From JBGSTR01 sp963707135 (GTDB lineage: Bacteria; Pseudomonadota; Gammaproteobacteria; Chromatiales; Chromatiaceae): a stretch of DNA of 64,000 bases. The position numbers and the translations under genes were made by a program. The DNA is taken from positions 1 through 64,000 of the forward strand of contig CAVPOY010000001.1 of NCBI GenBank assembly GCA_963707135.1, written 5' to 3'. Each line of letters begins with the position of its first letter. The stretch's first letter is position 1. Shown piece after piece: positions 1-7,203 of this stretch. The notes under the pieces are model-generated. The model searched no databases. It saw only the letters and a list, made by a program, of their open reading frames with translations, and was not told where the DNA came from.

Positions 1-231
1 AGGGAGTGAAACGGCCGAAGCAATCTAATAAAATGTTGAACAACAGAGATTGCCACGTCTCCTTTCGGTCACTCGGCTTGGCCGAGCTCAGTCAGGCAAT
101 GACCCTGGAGGATTATGATACAGTCCCCCAGGGGAGAGGGAAAATAGCAACTTTCATGTTTCGTGGTGCCCCCGAGGGGTAGGGGGGTATAAAACGACAG
201 CACTTGCAAGAAACTACCCCGGTGAAACTGT

Positions 232-904
232 TTAGACCACTTTGACCGTACATGTTTCACCCGGCAGGATCTTAATCTGCACCCCCGCAACCTCCGCAAA
301 CCCGTTCCATACCAGAGAGCACCATTTAGTGTGGACGTCATCCCAGGTAATACGGTAGGTTCCCATACCTTTCTGAATTATATCCAGGATCGGCTTGAAG
401 GGGCAGGGGAATGACCGCTGTCCGTCGGCAATATCAATGTGTTCATAGAGCTGGTAGGAACAGCTGGTGTCGTTCGAAAATCCCCCACAGGAAGATATCC
501 TTGCCGAATTTCTCAACCCCGGTTTTGATATATTTGTTGATCAGCACACCCAGGGTATCCACATAGTGCTGGGCGAATTCCTTGTGGAGACCTTTTCCCA
601 CGATAAAATCTATGTCACTCAGCTGGGCTTTAACGAGTGCGTCATTAAACTTGTGGGGATAGGGCTTTGTGTCGCTGTAGGTTTTTACCAGCACTTTGAA
701 TGCATCCGCGAGGTCGTCACGTTCCTTAAATGTTCCGTCCATCCAGGCCTCAGCAGCCTTGGGGACTACGAGCAGAGGAAGGGCAGTGAGAATTCCCGCG
801 GTGGTGACAGCCTTCTTGGCGAAGTTTCTGCGGCTTACCCGGTGAGCAGGTGCAGCCTGTGTGGACGCTGTAGGTGAAGTCTTTTGTGCAACATGGTCAG
901 CCAT
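232..904 (-). CDS. Tat-exported protein of unknown function, copy 1, frameshifted
   Basis: The N-terminus carries a twin-arginine motif (SRRNFAKKA) and a hydrophobic stretch ending in Ala residues, so the product is probably exported folded. A good ribosome site (AAAGGAG) lies 7 bases before the start at 904. The frame breaks in a run of five C at 482-486. Removing one C joins the two halves into a protein that aligns along its length with the next gene, sharing PYPHKFN, SYQLYEHID, FPCPFK, VWNGFA and GETC. The gene starts 28 bases after its paralogue ends, so the two are probably cotranscribed. The conserved Cys/Trp-rich C-terminal half loosely recalls the ATC-hydrolase (PF14196) type fold, but I do not recognise the family and assign no function. 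Confidence 0.7.
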
Positions 905-932
905 GGTATACTCCTTTCTGTATGTAGTGTTC

Positions 933-1562
933 CTAAGCTTTCAGTTTAACGCTGCAGGTTTCCCCCGTGTTTATGGTGATGGCAACTCCAATTTCTTTTG
1001 CAAAACCATTCCAGACGGGAGTACACCATTTGCCGCAAACATCTTCCCAGTTTATAGTGAAGGTGCCGAGAAATTGTTTACACTGCTCCAGCAGGTATTT
1101 ATAGGGGCAGGGGAAAGTGCGCTCGCCTTCCTTTACATCAATGTGCTCAAAGAGCTGATAGGCGCAGGTGGTTCCTTCAAACATGCCGTTCAGGGCGGCA
1201 TCGGGGCCATTCGTGCCCACCCGTGACTGCACTCTCTTAAGGATGGGGGTCATGGTGGCGACATAGTGATCAACGTGGTCTTTTTCAATCTTGTGGTCAA
1301 TGCAGAACTGAAGGCTTCTCAGGTGCCATTTCGTAATGACCTCATTGAACTTGTGGGGGTAGGGTGTGGTACAATTATAGGTCTGGTAGTAGGACTTAAT
1401 GGCATACTGGATGTCATCCCTTTGGATAAAAGGGTCATTTTTCACTTTGTCCAGGAAGTCCCCTGCTGTTGCGGCATGTGCTGCACGGGGTAATCCCAAT
1501 GCCGTCAGGCATGACAACATGAAGGCATTTTTGCCGAAGTCTCTTCTGGTGAGTTGGGTCAT
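933..1562 (-). CDS. Tat-exported protein of unknown function, copy 2
   Basis: An intact paralogue of the downstream gene. It starts with a twin-arginine signal (TRRDFGKNAF), a hydrophobic core and an AHA-A cleavage region. I chose the start at 1562 because an AAGGAGG site sits about 7 bases upstream of it, while the ATG at 1568 would touch that site. The mature part is about 180 residues with conserved TPYPHKFNE, CAYQLFEHID, TFPCPYK, KWCTPVWNGFA and a terminal GETCSVK. The Cys residues suggest a disulfide or a metal or cofactor site, but that is inference. It is the first gene of the two-gene unit. Family unknown. Confidence 0.72.
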   Translation of the reverse strand: MTQLTRRDFGKNAFMLSCLTALGLPRAAHAATAGDFLDKVKNDPFIQRDDIQYAIKSYYQTYNCTTPYPHKFNEVITKWHLRSLQFCIDHKIEKDHVDHYVATMTPILKRVQSRVGTNGPDAALNGMFEGTTCAYQLFEHIDVKEGERTFPCPYKYLLEQCKQFLGTFTINWEDVCGKWCTPVWNGFAKEIGVAITINTGETCSVKLKA

Positions 1563-1685
1563 AATCATCCTCCTTCTGATGTACTGTTGTAATGAAAATA
1601 GAATTATATGGATTGATAATGCTTACGTGCACCTGTCGCTAACTCTAGTATATAATTACCTGTTTCGTCAAATGAAAAGACCATT

Positions 1686-2336
1686 CTAACAGGCAACACC
1701 CGTATCTCCCTTGACGGCCCTGACGATTTCCCGGGGCTCATCAATGACCTGGAAGATGTCCACATCGCCTTGAGAGATGTTATGTGCCTTAAGCACTGTT
1801 CCCTTCATCCAGTCAATGAGTCCTTTCCAATAGTCACCTCCAACGAGAATGACGGGAAAGCGGGAAGCCCTCTGGGTTTGAATGAGGGTGATGGACTCTA
1901 AGAATTCATCTACGGTGCCAAAACCCCCGGGAAAGATGACAAAGGCATGTGCGTATTTTACGAACATAACTTTTCTGCAAAAAAAGTAACGGAAGGACAA
2001 GAGTTTTTCAACATACCTGTTGGACTGCTGTTCTGTAGGGATCTCGATATTTAAGCCGATGGAGAGTCCGCCACCCTCCTTGGCTCCCCTGTTTGCAGCC
2101 TCCATGATACCAGGTCCCGCCCCCGTTATGATCGCATACCCTGATTCAGCGAGAAGCCTGGAAGTTTCTCGTGCTTTGTTATAATAGGGGTCTTGAGGGG
2201 AAGTTCGGGCAGATCCGAATATGGATACTGCCTTGCCAATGTGTGCAAGTTCTTCGAACCCTTCAACAAATTCACCCATTATCCGAAACACTCTCCAGCT
2301 TTCCTGATCAGTGAAGTCATAAAAATTTTTTTCCAT
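1686..2336 (-). CDS. LOG family protein (TIGR00730-type nucleoside monophosphate phosphoribohydrolase)
   Basis: A Rossmann-fold protein of the family once annotated as lysine decarboxylase. Characterised members (cytokinin-activating LOG, bacterial PpnN relatives) hydrolyse the N-glycosidic bond of nucleotide monophosphates. The sequence shows the family signature PGGFGTVDEFLE and an early nucleotide-binding region with VSIFGSAR and ITGAGPGIMEAANRGA. The start at 2336 (MEKNFYDF) follows a GGGAGAG site, and the 19 upstream in-frame residues look non-native. The length (217 aa) fits the family. It is divergent from the endonuclease V gene across about 250 bases that should hold both promoters. 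Substrate unknown. Confidence 0.88.
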   Translation of the reverse strand: MEKNFYDFTDQESWRVFRIMGEFVEGFEELAHIGKAVSIFGSARTSPQDPYYNKARETSRLLAESGYAIITGAGPGIMEAANRGAKEGGGLSIGLNIEIPTEQQSNRYVEKLLSFRYFFCRKVMFVKYAHAFVIFPGGFGTVDEFLESITLIQTQRASRFPVILVGGDYWKGLIDWMKGTVLKAHNISQGDVDIFQVIDEPREIVRAVKGDTGVAC

Positions 2337-2583
2337 AGGGCTCTCCCTTGTTTCATGATTGATTCCCAGGGTGGATTTCCGCGGGATGAGCATTCTCTTT
2401 TCTGCCTGTGGGAATCATAGCATAATAGAAGAAGCTTCATTTGTCTATCAAAATTGATGATCCCTTAAAAAGTCGTCAAAAATGCTGCCACGGTGTACCG
2501 TCTAAAAGCGTTTGCAAAAGTGCTGTCTTCGGCATATAAGTAAAAAGAGACGGGTAATGCTTTTCAGAAGGGGTCAATAGGAT

Positions 2584-3288
2584 ATGAAGTATTTAAACCT
2601 GCATCCCTGGAAGGTAAGCACCAGGGACGCAGTGCAGATTCAAGGGGAGTTGCGTGCACAGATTAAACTGTATGATACGTTTGATACGGTTCGGGTAATA
2701 GCAGGTGCAGATGTTGCTTTTGATAAACAGAAGAATGAAGGGTATGGGGGTGTTATCGCCTATAGTTTTCCTGACCTTGAAGAGATTGAGCGGAGAGGAG
2801 TAAAGGGGGAGATATCCTTTCCCTATGTCCCCGGCTTGCTGGCCTTTCGGGAGGCGCCGATACTGCTTAAGGCCTTTGCATCTCTTGAGACAGAACCGGA
2901 CGTGCTATTGTTTGATGGACAGGGATTAGCACACTTCAGGCGAATGGGGATTGCAACGCATATGGGTATAGTGCTCAATAAACCAACCATAGGATGTGCC
3001 AAGTCCCGTCTTGTTGGCACTTTTGACGAGCCGGGGACGGATGTGGGTTCTTATTCCCCGCTCGTGGATGGAAGTGAGACCCTTGGAGTCGTCTTGAGAA
3101 CCAGGAAACGGGTAAAGCCTGTTTTTGTTTCCCCGGGAACTAATATTTCCCTGAAAACCTGTATTGCAATTGTCCTCACCTGTGTTGATGGTTACCGCAT
3201 TCCAAAACCTACCCGTGAAGCGGATCGTTATGTAGCCTGTATCAAAAAAGGTTCAGCAGGGGTGGAAAATAAGATACAGTCAGGGTAG
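2584..3288 (+). CDS. nfi: Endonuclease V (deoxyinosine 3' endonuclease)
   Basis: Nicks DNA one nucleotide 3' of deoxyinosine and initiates repair of deaminated adenine. The protein of 234 aa shows the Nfi motifs in order: GADVAFD with the first catalytic Asp, FPYVPGLLAFRE with the catalytic Glu, LFDGQG with the second Asp, the IATHMGI segment and the IGCAKSRL loop. Length matches the family. The start ATG begins a typical N-terminus. The next gene begins 34 bases downstream on the same strand, so the two may be cotranscribed. Confidence 0.93.
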   Translation: MKYLNLHPWKVSTRDAVQIQGELRAQIKLYDTFDTVRVIAGADVAFDKQKNEGYGGVIAYSFPDLEEIERRGVKGEISFPYVPGLLAFREAPILLKAFASLETEPDVLLFDGQGLAHFRRMGIATHMGIVLNKPTIGCAKSRLVGTFDEPGTDVGSYSPLVDGSETLGVVLRTRKRVKPVFVSPGTNISLKTCIAIVLTCVDGYRIPKPTREADRYVACIKKGSAGVENKIQSG

Positions 3289-3322
3289 ATCGTGTGAGTT
3301 GAAAAATGTGAAAGGATAAGCC

Positions 3323-3718
3323 ATGACCAACGAAGATGATGCCCTCACCAATTTGCTGAAAACAGAACTTTCCTCTGTTAACCGGGGAATTATTAAAAAG
3401 AGAAAATCGTTAGCCGAACTGCTTGAAAAGCCCCTATTCGAGGAAGGTGCTCACACAGTCGAGTTGGATAAAACGGTTCTTGAGGAGGTTGCTGCCAGAT
3501 TGACCAGCCCATCATCGGACGCCTTATTTCCCCTTACCATCTATCTTCCTGCCGGGGGATCGGAAGGGTATATCAGGGGAAACCGTGAGGCAAAAATTGC
3601 TGATGAACTCGGTGCTGATGGCGTTTTACGGGGAGATAAGTATTGGTTGCAGAAATACAGGGCCAGAAGCTTGTCTCGCAAATATGAAGGTCTCATTCAA
3701 ATATTTTACACTGTTTAG
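3323..3718 (+). CDS. DUF61/UPF0216-like protein
   Basis: A small soluble protein of 131 aa directly downstream of endonuclease V. The N-terminal NRGIIKKRKSLAELLEK resembles the RKTL.ELL segment of the archaeal UPF0216 (DUF61) family. Further matches are the central FPLTIYLPAG segment followed by a GYIRG strand, and the C-terminal pattern of basic residues ending in an aromatic strand. That family has no known function and, as I recall, is mostly archaeal. The assignment is by eye and moderate. No signal peptide or membrane segment is seen. Confidence 0.55.
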   Translation: MTNEDDALTNLLKTELSSVNRGIIKKRKSLAELLEKPLFEEGAHTVELDKTVLEEVAARLTSPSSDALFPLTIYLPAGGSEGYIRGNREAKIADELGADGVLRGDKYWLQKYRARSLSRKYEGLIQIFYTV

Positions 3719-3922
3719 AAAGACCTTTTGCTATTCATTGTGTTTCTTGCCGCACCCTCCCTGTCGCTGGGGCTTTCTCCAAAGTGGCTCAGCTTACCCA
3801 ATAAGAACTACTGGTTGGAGGAAGAGAACAGTGCTGTGGCACAGGTTGGGGTTTTTTCAGGATTCCGAAAAAAGTACAGATGCTTAGCCGGTTCGTGAGA
3901 AGGGAATAAACCCCTGGATTTG

Positions 3923-5497
3923 TTACCTGTCTGACTCCAATCGCATGATCCCCTTCATGTCTGCTCTGAGCAGCCCCACAAGATGATCAATGACTTCCCT
4001 CACTTCCTCCCGTAGTTCGGCATCCTCCTCCATAGCGTTAAGGAGGAGAGGACTCCAGTGATAGTACAACCTGATAAGCTGTTTCCCCTCCGGTGTTGTG
4101 TGTAATACATGATCACGAAACCACCTCAGAAGCAATACTTCTTCTGAGAACTGGCCGTAGAGGTATTGTGAAGGACAACCGTAATGGACGGTAACAGACG
4201 CCTCAGCGGTAAGGGCATCGTTAGCATGATCAACCACCAGTATGGTATCGGCTGCGGGGATGAGCCTGTCGGGATTGGTTCCGGCCGTGTAATTGCCATA
4301 GTGGTCGCAGCTGCTCCCGATCGTGCTTTCCACCGACCATTCATAGTCAGCATCATTGCAATCACCATGGGAAAGTACAGTAAATCCTAAAGACTGCTTC
4401 GACACAACTTGTTCGGACTGCGGTTCTATTTCTATGGAACACCCTGATGAACTCGTCGTAGTAGCAGGAGTTGTAGTGGAAAGGGCATCTGTAGTAGTCG
4501 TCGTAGTTGTTATTCCGGGTGGAATAATAGTGCTCGTTGAAAAAGAGGAGGTGGATGTGCTCAGATCCATTGATGTCGTCGTGGAGGAAGATGTAAGAGA
4601 TGTTGTCGAGGAAGATGAGGCAGGTGAGGTTGTTGAGGATGATGATGGGAGTGAGGTTGTGGTTGAGGTGTGCTCCCACGTTGCGCAGGGATCGAATACA
4701 TTCATAACGATCATTTCGGCAGATGGCCATTCACGATCAAATGGTCCCTGATAGGGCCCGCCGCTTGCCCGCCCGATCCCCAGAAAGCCCTCCACCCCCG
4801 GCAAACCGCTGTTGTCAGTATAAGGATACCACAATAGTGCGTGCCGGTGGCCCCAGGATGAACCAGCGTCATCGTACATCCACATATATACGGATCGTTC
4901 AACGGGGAGCGGAATGCTCCCGGTAGAAACAAAAACGGCCAGATTTTCAGCAACGGATAAATTGTCATGACAGGTACCAATCTCAGGGTTGTCATGCAGG
5001 CGCTCCCAGGGTGAACGCCCATCTTCATAGTGTCCCCAGAGATCATTTTCCAGGAGATAGTCTGCATAGGTCTGGGCTACATCGGTGACGTTAGTTTCTA
5101 TTTGTTCCAAGGGATCAATGTCCCGATCACTCCTCTCCCGATTTATTAACCACAGGGCTTTTTCTCCCTCATCCATGGCGTCCCATGCTGCCTGAACCGG
5201 CAGTGTAACCATGGGGAGTGCTGTACCGAGCTGGGTATTTTCAGTTTCGCGGGCGTTGTTGAAGGCACACTGAATCTCGTCCACTCCAGAGTATCCGCAT
5301 GACCAGGGGATGTCCGCAGTTGGATCCGTGGGATAGGTACTTGCCATCCAAAGGGGCAGGGGGTCTCCGCTGGCCCAATCATACGGGACAGGACCAGTAT
5401 CGTCGCATTGTCCCCTCGTGGGTAGGAACGTGGTTGTGAGAGTTAGAAGTAATCCATAGAGAAGAAACGGCCTGTGTTTTTTAAATTTGCTTACCAT
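3923..5497 (-). CDS. Secreted CAP (SCP/PR1) domain protein with Ser/Thr linker and CFI-box-like C-terminus
   Basis: A 524-residue exported protein. Residues 1-31 are a signal peptide. Residues about 110-275 are a CAP domain: LINRERSD, a YADYLLENDLWGH segment, SVAENLAV, SSWGHRHALL and LGIGRA. Next is a linker of about 75 residues rich in Ser and Thr, then an Ig-like stretch beginning CSIEIEP. The C-terminal 70 residues (YGQFSEEVLLLRWFRD, then LIRLYYHWSPLLLNAMEED) match the helical part of CFI-box C-terminal domains, although the CFI box itself is replaced by CPSQYLYG. CAP domains are extracellular and their bacterial roles are poorly defined. The gene is monocistronic as far as visible. Confidence 0.8.
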   Translation of the reverse strand: MVSKFKKHRPFLLYGLLLTLTTTFLPTRGQCDDTGPVPYDWASGDPLPLWMASTYPTDPTADIPWSCGYSGVDEIQCAFNNARETENTQLGTALPMVTLPVQAAWDAMDEGEKALWLINRERSDRDIDPLEQIETNVTDVAQTYADYLLENDLWGHYEDGRSPWERLHDNPEIGTCHDNLSVAENLAVFVSTGSIPLPVERSVYMWMYDDAGSSWGHRHALLWYPYTDNSGLPGVEGFLGIGRASGGPYQGPFDREWPSAEMIVMNVFDPCATWEHTSTTTSLPSSSSTTSPASSSSTTSLTSSSTTTSMDLSTSTSSFSTSTIIPPGITTTTTTTDALSTTTPATTTSSSGCSIEIEPQSEQVVSKQSLGFTVLSHGDCNDADYEWSVESTIGSSCDHYGNYTAGTNPDRLIPAADTILVVDHANDALTAEASVTVHYGCPSQYLYGQFSEEVLLLRWFRDHVLHTTPEGKQLIRLYYHWSPLLLNAMEEDAELREEVREVIDHLVGLLRADMKGIMRLESDR

Positions 5498-5663
5498 GGC
5501 AATAACCTTTTCATACCGTATTGACGTTGGGACAAAAGCCGTAGCACTCGCTCATCCCTATACTAATCGACTAAAAGACAGTTGTTCTAAAGCACTTTTC
5601 CGTGCCAATAAATGAGCATGATATGGTTTGCACCTTTCGGAGTGGCAGTGGGAGCATGCCAAC

Positions 5664-5731
5664 GAGGGGGGTGATCCCCCTCCCGTGGAATAATGGAACA
5701 GGCAGAAGCCTTAGATGGTTTCTGCCTGTTC
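5664..5731. terminator. Two hairpins between the OmpA and CAP genes
   Basis: Two inverted repeats lie in the 317-base gap between the two minus-strand genes. The first (5664-5682) is a 7-bp stem of G/C runs around GTGAT. The second (5696-5731) is a perfect 12-bp stem (GAACAGGCAGAA and its complement) around a 12-base loop. No T-run follows on either strand, so a classical intrinsic terminator is not proven. They may end the OmpA transcript or stabilise mRNA. Confidence 0.45.
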
Positions 5732-5814
5732 CCGATGGAAGGCAAATGTCAACGGTGAGAGTAACTAACTGTAGTCTTTAAGCACTGGAAATATGTTTAT
5801 GATACCATAACTTC

Positions 5815-6249
5815 TTAGGCCTGTTCAGCAGGAGGAACAATTACTATTTCTACCCGTCGGTTCAGCTGTCTCCCCCCCTGCTCATTATTGTCTGCAATGG
5901 GGTTTCCTTCACCGAACCCGATCGTATTGATGCGTGAGGAGTCTACATTTTTGGCGAGGAGTGCATTTGTCACTGCCATCGCCCGCCTCTCGGATAGTTC
6001 AAGATTGTAGTTTTCACTTCCAGTGCTGTCGGTGTGGCCTTCCACCCGGATAGAAGTTTCAGGGTAGCGGTTGAGGATTGCTGCAACTCTGTCAATCTCT
6101 TTGTACGCACCGGGCTTTAAGACTGCTGAATCGAAATCAAACCAAACATCTGATTGAAAGCTGAGAATGAGGACTTCCTGCTCACGTTTCATTGCCTGGG
6201 TATTCGCTTCTTCAAGCACTCTTTGTTTGTCTCTGGCCATAGCGGGCAA
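5815..6249 (-). CDS. OmpA/Pal C-terminal peptidoglycan-binding domain protein, N-terminus missing
   Basis: Residues about 30-140 form a complete OmpA-like domain: VWFDFDSAVLKPGAY, IRVEGHTDSTGSENYN, LSERRAMAV, INTIGFGEGNPIADN and GRQLNRRVEI. These include the Asp and Arg that bind diaminopimelate. Relatives have an N-terminal signal or lipobox and usually a glycine-zipper membrane region. Here nothing of that is present, and the sequence upstream of about 6240 is a planctomycete integrase remnant read in another frame. The start at 6249 is therefore arbitrary and the gene is truncated at the junction. It would anchor the outer membrane to peptidoglycan if intact. Confidence 0.8.
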   Translation of the reverse strand: MPAMARDKQRVLEEANTQAMKREQEVLILSFQSDVWFDFDSAVLKPGAYKEIDRVAAILNRYPETSIRVEGHTDSTGSENYNLELSERRAMAVTNALLAKNVDSSRINTIGFGEGNPIADNNEQGGRQLNRRVEIVIVPPAEQA

Positions 6250-6953
6250 CGCCGCTCAACTTTAGTTTTTGGACGCGGGAAATTGTGCCAACCATTCGAT
6301 ATGGCTGGCGGCGTGAAACGATCCTTCGGACCAAAACCGCGATTGATGCCGAGTAGAATCATTGCCTTAATCTCGGCTTCCGCATTGGCCACCATTTTGC
6401 GAATGTCACTGGCCGGATAAAGCCGCTCGCCCTTATCGCGACCGGCTGCCCTGATTGTCCGCTGCAGTGGCGACTTCAAAGCCTTCTTAGCTGCGGGCAA
6501 CTCAGCAAAGACCATACGGGCAATCGTCAATCATCGCTTCAGCGTAACGGAACTAAGCGTTGCCTTCCGCGTTGCCTCTTCGCAAGTCGCTTCCGTAACC
6601 CCTCGAAATCTTCTTTCGTTAGGTGTTCGGCCACGGCTCGCCCAAAATGGCCGTTGATGATCTCGCAAACGGCTTCGTATTCGTCGAAAGTGACTTCGGG
6701 CTGAGTCGACCGTTCGACGTTGCGTAGCTTCTCGCCGAGGAAATCGTCCCGGCGGTTTCAACCGTAACGTTCTCGGGTGCCCACCTGCCAGCCAACAGAT
6801 AGTCACGTTGTTCTAGGTATGCGTCTGGGCTCCTTGCGGATCGCTCCAAGGCCCGAAGTAGTGAACCTTGCCGCCGAATCTTCTTTGCCCAGACTCCGCC
6901 GTTGTGGGCGTACAGGGGAAGTCTGCATAGGGTTTGTTGGGTTTCGTCGCCAT
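6230..6953 (-). pseudogene. Planctomycete tyrosine integrase remnant, truncated and frameshifted
   Basis: Read from 6953 downwards, the start (MATKPNKPYADFPLYAHNGG, then VWAKKIR) is typical of planctomycete site-specific integrases. The SAM-like N-terminal part follows with HYFGPWSDP in one frame and PDAYLEQRDYLLAGR in another. The core-domain segment AMILLGINRGFG and PRPKTKVERRCPLWPET ends at about 6230. There the sequence switches to the OmpA gene, so the catalytic C-terminal Arg-His-Arg-Tyr part is absent. Several frameshifts lie between 6530 and 6900. The gene points away from the 3' end of tRNA-Leu, 110 bases off, the usual arrangement of an integrated element. Confidence 0.75.
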
Positions 6954-7063
6954 TCTAAAGCCCTACTTTACGCTGCGGGCGTAGAACCGGGCGTAGAACG
7001 GCCAACCACTCAGTCAGCCGCCACGGTTGGAAGTAAGCCAGAAAAGCCTAGAAAAGATAGTAG

Positions 7064-7147
7064 TACCGGAGGTGGGACTCGAACCCACACGCCCTTGCGG
7101 GCACTGGATTTTGAATCCAGCGCGTCTGCCAATTCCGCCACTCCGGC
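7064..7147 (-). tRNA. tRNA-Leu (CAA anticodon)
   Basis: An 84-base cloverleaf on the minus strand. The acceptor stem GCCGGAG pairs with CTCCGGT including one G-U pair, and the discriminator is A (7064). The anticodon stem CTGGA/TCCAG encloses the loop TTCAAAA with anticodon CAA. A long variable arm (TGCCCGCAAGGGCGT) is typical of class II leucine tRNA, and the T arm contains GGTTCGAGTCC. CCA is not encoded. The 3' end faces the integrase remnant, so this gene may have been the attachment site. Confidence 0.95.
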
Positions 7148-7203
7148 AAATTCAATGACCGTAACAGCTTACGTCAAAATCCTGAGGTGTTAAAGGGGGC
7201 TCA

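Noticed and set aside
4356..4751. A Val/Glu-rich plus-strand ORF
   Set aside because: It is the complement of the Ser/Thr linker of the CAP protein; composition explains it.
7160..7200. Alternative left end of the IS1380 element at CAAAATCCTGAGG
   Set aside because: The right side offers only a weak, gapped match, worse than CGCGCAACT/AGTTGCGCG.
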